Below, piece after piece: positions 14,202 through 16,046 of a DNA stretch of 16,046 nt; the stretch's first letter is position 1, and every line of letters begins with the position of its first letter. A model generated the notes under the pieces. The model had not been told where the DNA came from and ran no database searches. It saw only the letters and a list, made by a program, of their open reading frames with translations. The stretch is from Planctomycetota bacterium (GTDB taxonomy: Bacteria > Planctomycetota > Planctomycetia > Pirellulales > Pirellulaceae), in the NCBI GenBank assembly GCA_023430365.1, contig JAEZAS010000275.1, positions 1-16,046 on the forward strand, given 5' to 3'. Made by a program: the position numbers and the translations under genes.

Positions 14202-14387
14202 ATGCCCCTCGACTTCGACAAAAGCGTCGCCGACTGGGCCGTGGATTGCCCGGCGGCGATTGCCGTGTTCGAGCGGTACGGCATCGACTACTGCTGCGGC
14301 GGCAAGTCGCTGGAATACGCCTGCCGCCAGGCCGGCATCGACCCGCAGCAGATCGCGGAAGCGCTGAGGGAAGCGGCGGGGAAGTAG
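14202..14387 (+). CDS. Free-standing ScdA_N (DUF542) domain protein
   Basis: This 61-residue protein is essentially the N-terminal domain of Ric/ScdA/YtfE, the di-iron proteins that repair Fe-S clusters after nitrosative or oxidative damage. The match is strong: DKSVADWAVDCPAAIAVFER (6-25), then YGIDYCCGGKSLEYAC (26-41) with the diagnostic CCGG at 31-34. The C-terminal hemerythrin-like di-iron domain is absent, and the protein ends at residue 61. The ATG at 14202 has no ribosome site because repeat sequence occupies the leader. The stop codon (14385-14387) lies inside a 7-bp repeat unit. Proximity to the haem protein cassette suggests a redox or NO role, which is inference. Confidence 0.85.
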   Translation: MPLDFDKSVADWAVDCPAAIAVFERYGIDYCCGGKSLEYACRQAGIDPQQIAEALREAAGK

Positions 14388-14482
14388 ACAGTACACAGTA
14401 AACAGCAGACAGTAGGAACGCTCCGAGGGCGGCCCGCGGCTGCACCTCGATACTGTTTACTGTGAACTGTTTACTGTCTACT
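14383..14482. repeat. Second head-to-head AGTNNNC heptad pair
   Basis: The left arm 14383-14417 has five heptads on the plus strand. The right arm 14448-14482 has about five on the minus strand. Segments 14384-14414 and 14451-14481 are complementary at 26 of 31 positions around a 36-base loop. The element exactly bridges the convergent ends of the DUF542 and DUF1501 genes and may fold as a bidirectional hairpin. Confidence 0.85.
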
Positions 14483-14485
14483 TCT

Positions 14486-15874
14486 CTAGAATAACTCCCG
14501 GATCGGGTCGGTTCCGACGATCACTCGCTCGATGTCGGCGGGGATGCCGCTGGCGAGTCGGAGTTGTGGCACGTCGAACAGCGAGTGCATGATCGTCGCG
14601 ATCAGGTGCTTGCTCGTGATCGGCTCCGTGGCTGGCGACCCGGCCTGGGCGTCGGACTGGCCGATCACCTGCCCCATCTTCAGCCCGCCGCCGTAGATCA
14701 GCAGCGGCGCGAGCTCTCCCCAGTGGTCGCGGCCCCCTCTGGCGTTCACCTTGGGTGTCCGCCCCATCTCGCCGCAGCAGACGAGCATGATCTTGTCGCT
14801 CAGGCCGCGAGCTTCGACATCCTCGATGAAGGCCGACACGGCGTGGTCGAACGGGATGCCGCAGTAGTCCATCCCTTCTTCCATCGTGGCGTTGTTGGCG
14901 TCGGCGTGCATGTCCCAGACAAAATTCGTCGTCACGGTGACGAACCCAGCCCCCGCTTCGCACAGCCGGCGCGAGAGGAGCAGCAACTTGCCGAGCGACG
15001 AGACGTGGTCCTGATACCGCTTGTAGTTGTTCCAGCGCTTGCTGATCTTGTCGCGGCTGATCAGCTTGCTGGTGTCGTAGCGCTCGACGAGCCGCGGGTC
15101 CTCCTTCGACAGGTCGAAGGCCGAGGCCACGCCGCCAAGAATCGTCTGAAACGCCTGCTCGGTCATCTTGTCGAGATGGGCCCACTGGTCCCCTCGATCG
15201 AGCCCGCGCCGCAGTCCATCGAGACTCGCAAGCAGGTTCCGGCGGTCGTCGACCCGGTCGCGTGGAATGTTCAGTTGCAGGTTCTTCTGCGACGGCCCAT
15301 CGCCCCCCGGCACAAACGGCGCATAAGCGCCGCCGAGCTGTCCGCTCGACTCGAAATTGCCGAACGAGGTGATCGCGGGCATCGCATCGGGATCGACCGC
15401 CCGGGGAAAGAGCGCCACGTTGCGCGGCATGCCGTCGCTGGGATGGTTGGCGCCGGCCAGGCGGGCGTAGAGCGAACCCATGTTCGCCCCCAGCGTGTCC
15501 TTGCCGACGATCGGCTTGATGTCGTGGTTGCCGTCCCCCGTCTTGAACGAGCGGACGACGGCCAGCTTATGAGCCCACCTGGCCAGCTTCGTGAGCGAGC
15601 CGCCGTAGGTGACTCCGGGAAGCGACGTGCTCGTTTCGCCCGTCACGCTCCGCACACCGGCTGGGGCCGACATCTTGGGATCAAAAGTCTCGGCCTGAGG
15701 GGGCCCGCCGTGCATGAACAGAAAGATGACCGACTTGTCGGTCACCGGAATATCGCCCGAGGCGGCCGCCGCACGACCGGCGAGCAGCTGCGGCAGCGTC
15801 AGGCCGCCAAGCGCGAGACCTCCCACGCGCAAAAAATCCCGACGGCTCGTCGATCGATCGACCAGGCTGAGCAT
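14486..15874 (-). CDS. DUF1501 family protein, Tat-exported (sulfatase-like fold)
   Basis: The 462-residue protein starts with a twin-arginine signal, SRRDFLRVGGLALGGLTLP (10-28), with likely cleavage near AAA-AS. The mature part has the DUF1501 features: VIFLFMHGGPPQAETFDPK (about 49-67), a VRSFKTGDGNHD-like block, FVTVTTNFVWDMHADA, VCCGEMGRTPKVN and GRDHWGELAPLLIYGGGLK. The family belongs to the alkaline phosphatase/sulfatase clan and is greatly expanded in planctomycetes, usually next to DUF1549/DUF1553 cytochrome genes. No such partner is visible inside this window. GGAGG seven bases before the ATG at 15874 supports the start. Its enzymatic activity is unknown. Confidence 0.93.
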   Translation of the reverse strand: MLSLVDRSTSRRDFLRVGGLALGGLTLPQLLAGRAAAASGDIPVTDKSVIFLFMHGGPPQAETFDPKMSAPAGVRSVTGETSTSLPGVTYGGSLTKLARWAHKLAVVRSFKTGDGNHDIKPIVGKDTLGANMGSLYARLAGANHPSDGMPRNVALFPRAVDPDAMPAITSFGNFESSGQLGGAYAPFVPGGDGPSQKNLQLNIPRDRVDDRRNLLASLDGLRRGLDRGDQWAHLDKMTEQAFQTILGGVASAFDLSKEDPRLVERYDTSKLISRDKISKRWNNYKRYQDHVSSLGKLLLLSRRLCEAGAGFVTVTTNFVWDMHADANNATMEEGMDYCGIPFDHAVSAFIEDVEARGLSDKIMLVCCGEMGRTPKVNARGGRDHWGELAPLLIYGGGLKMGQVIGQSDAQAGSPATEPITSKHLIATIMHSLFDVPQLRLASGIPADIERVIVGTDPIRELF

Positions 15875-15946
15875 GGCAGGCCTCCAGGCGGACAGGCGGG
15901 ATTACATCAGGGGGAGCTGATGAGTGTAGCCGGAACAAGGGCGGGA

Positions 15947-16046
15947 AGTAAACAGTTTTCAGGGGCAAAGTAGACAGTAGACAGTTCACAGTAATCAGTT
16001 CGATGCGGCGGGCGGAGAGTCGTCGGTTTTCAGTTTTCAGTTTTCA
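15947..16046 (+). repeat. Third AGTNNNC heptad array, running off the window edge
   Basis: Heptads begin at 15947 and 15954; a second run, at 15969, 15976, 15983 and 15990, follows after one disrupted unit. A third run of TTTTC-type units begins at 16025, 16032 and 16039 and is cut at the window edge. All are plus-strand units and lie upstream of the DUF1501 gene. A complementary array may follow beyond the window. Confidence 0.8.

Noticed and set aside
14448..14482. Intrinsic terminator between the DUF542 and DUF1501 genes
   Set aside because: The facing heptads can form a hairpin, but no T tract follows on either strand, so it is reported as a repeat only.
14564..15973. 469-codon plus-strand frame opposite the DUF1501 gene
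   Set aside because: The DUF1501 motifs and Tat signal are on the minus strand. This frame has no recognisable domain and runs into repeat sequence.

Overview
This 16 kb window most likely comes from the chromosome of a planctomycete, probably Pirellulales-like. The reasons are the high GC content, a Tat-exported DUF1501 protein, a fused aroDE gene, an ECF sigma factor beside short periplasmic haem proteins, and intergenic regions full of short repeats. The lineage call is inference, because no rRNA gene is present.

Positions 1-6432 read mostly on the minus strand. In transcription order they hold an Rrf2-type regulator followed by an APC amino-acid permease, a DUF378 membrane protein, a HisN/IMPase-family phosphatase, ribosomal protein S15 (rpsO) and polynucleotide phosphorylase (pnp, cut by the left edge). 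rpsO-pnp is the widely conserved translation/RNA-decay pair. Between the phosphatase and the DUF378 gene lies a 27-bp perfect inverted repeat with 7-bp tandem units in its loop. A 460-base divergent region (6433-6894) separates this block from the plus-strand genes.

Positions 6895-11384 read on the plus strand: a fused 3-dehydroquinate dehydratase/shikimate dehydrogenase (aroDE), shikimate kinase (aroK), a large cysteine-free prepilin peptidase overlapping aroK by GTGA, a small membrane protein and an unrecognised protein of about 222 residues. aroDE and aroK together supply three consecutive steps of chorismate synthesis.

Positions 11469-14387 form the most interesting unit. An ECF sigma factor overlaps by ATGA a secreted monohaem (CxxCH) Tll0287/DUF3365-like protein. 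Two further diverged copies of that protein follow, then a free-standing 61-residue ScdA_N (DUF542) domain. No anti-sigma factor is apparent. I infer a redox or nitrosative-stress sensing cassette, but its function is not shown by sequence alone.

Positions 13955-16046 contain arrays of a degenerate 7-bp repeat (consensus AGTNNNC), arranged head-to-head as inverted pairs around the DUF542 gene and on both sides of the minus-strand DUF1501 gene. One repeat unit supplies the DUF542 stop codon. No tRNA, rRNA, CRISPR array, transposase or phage gene was seen.
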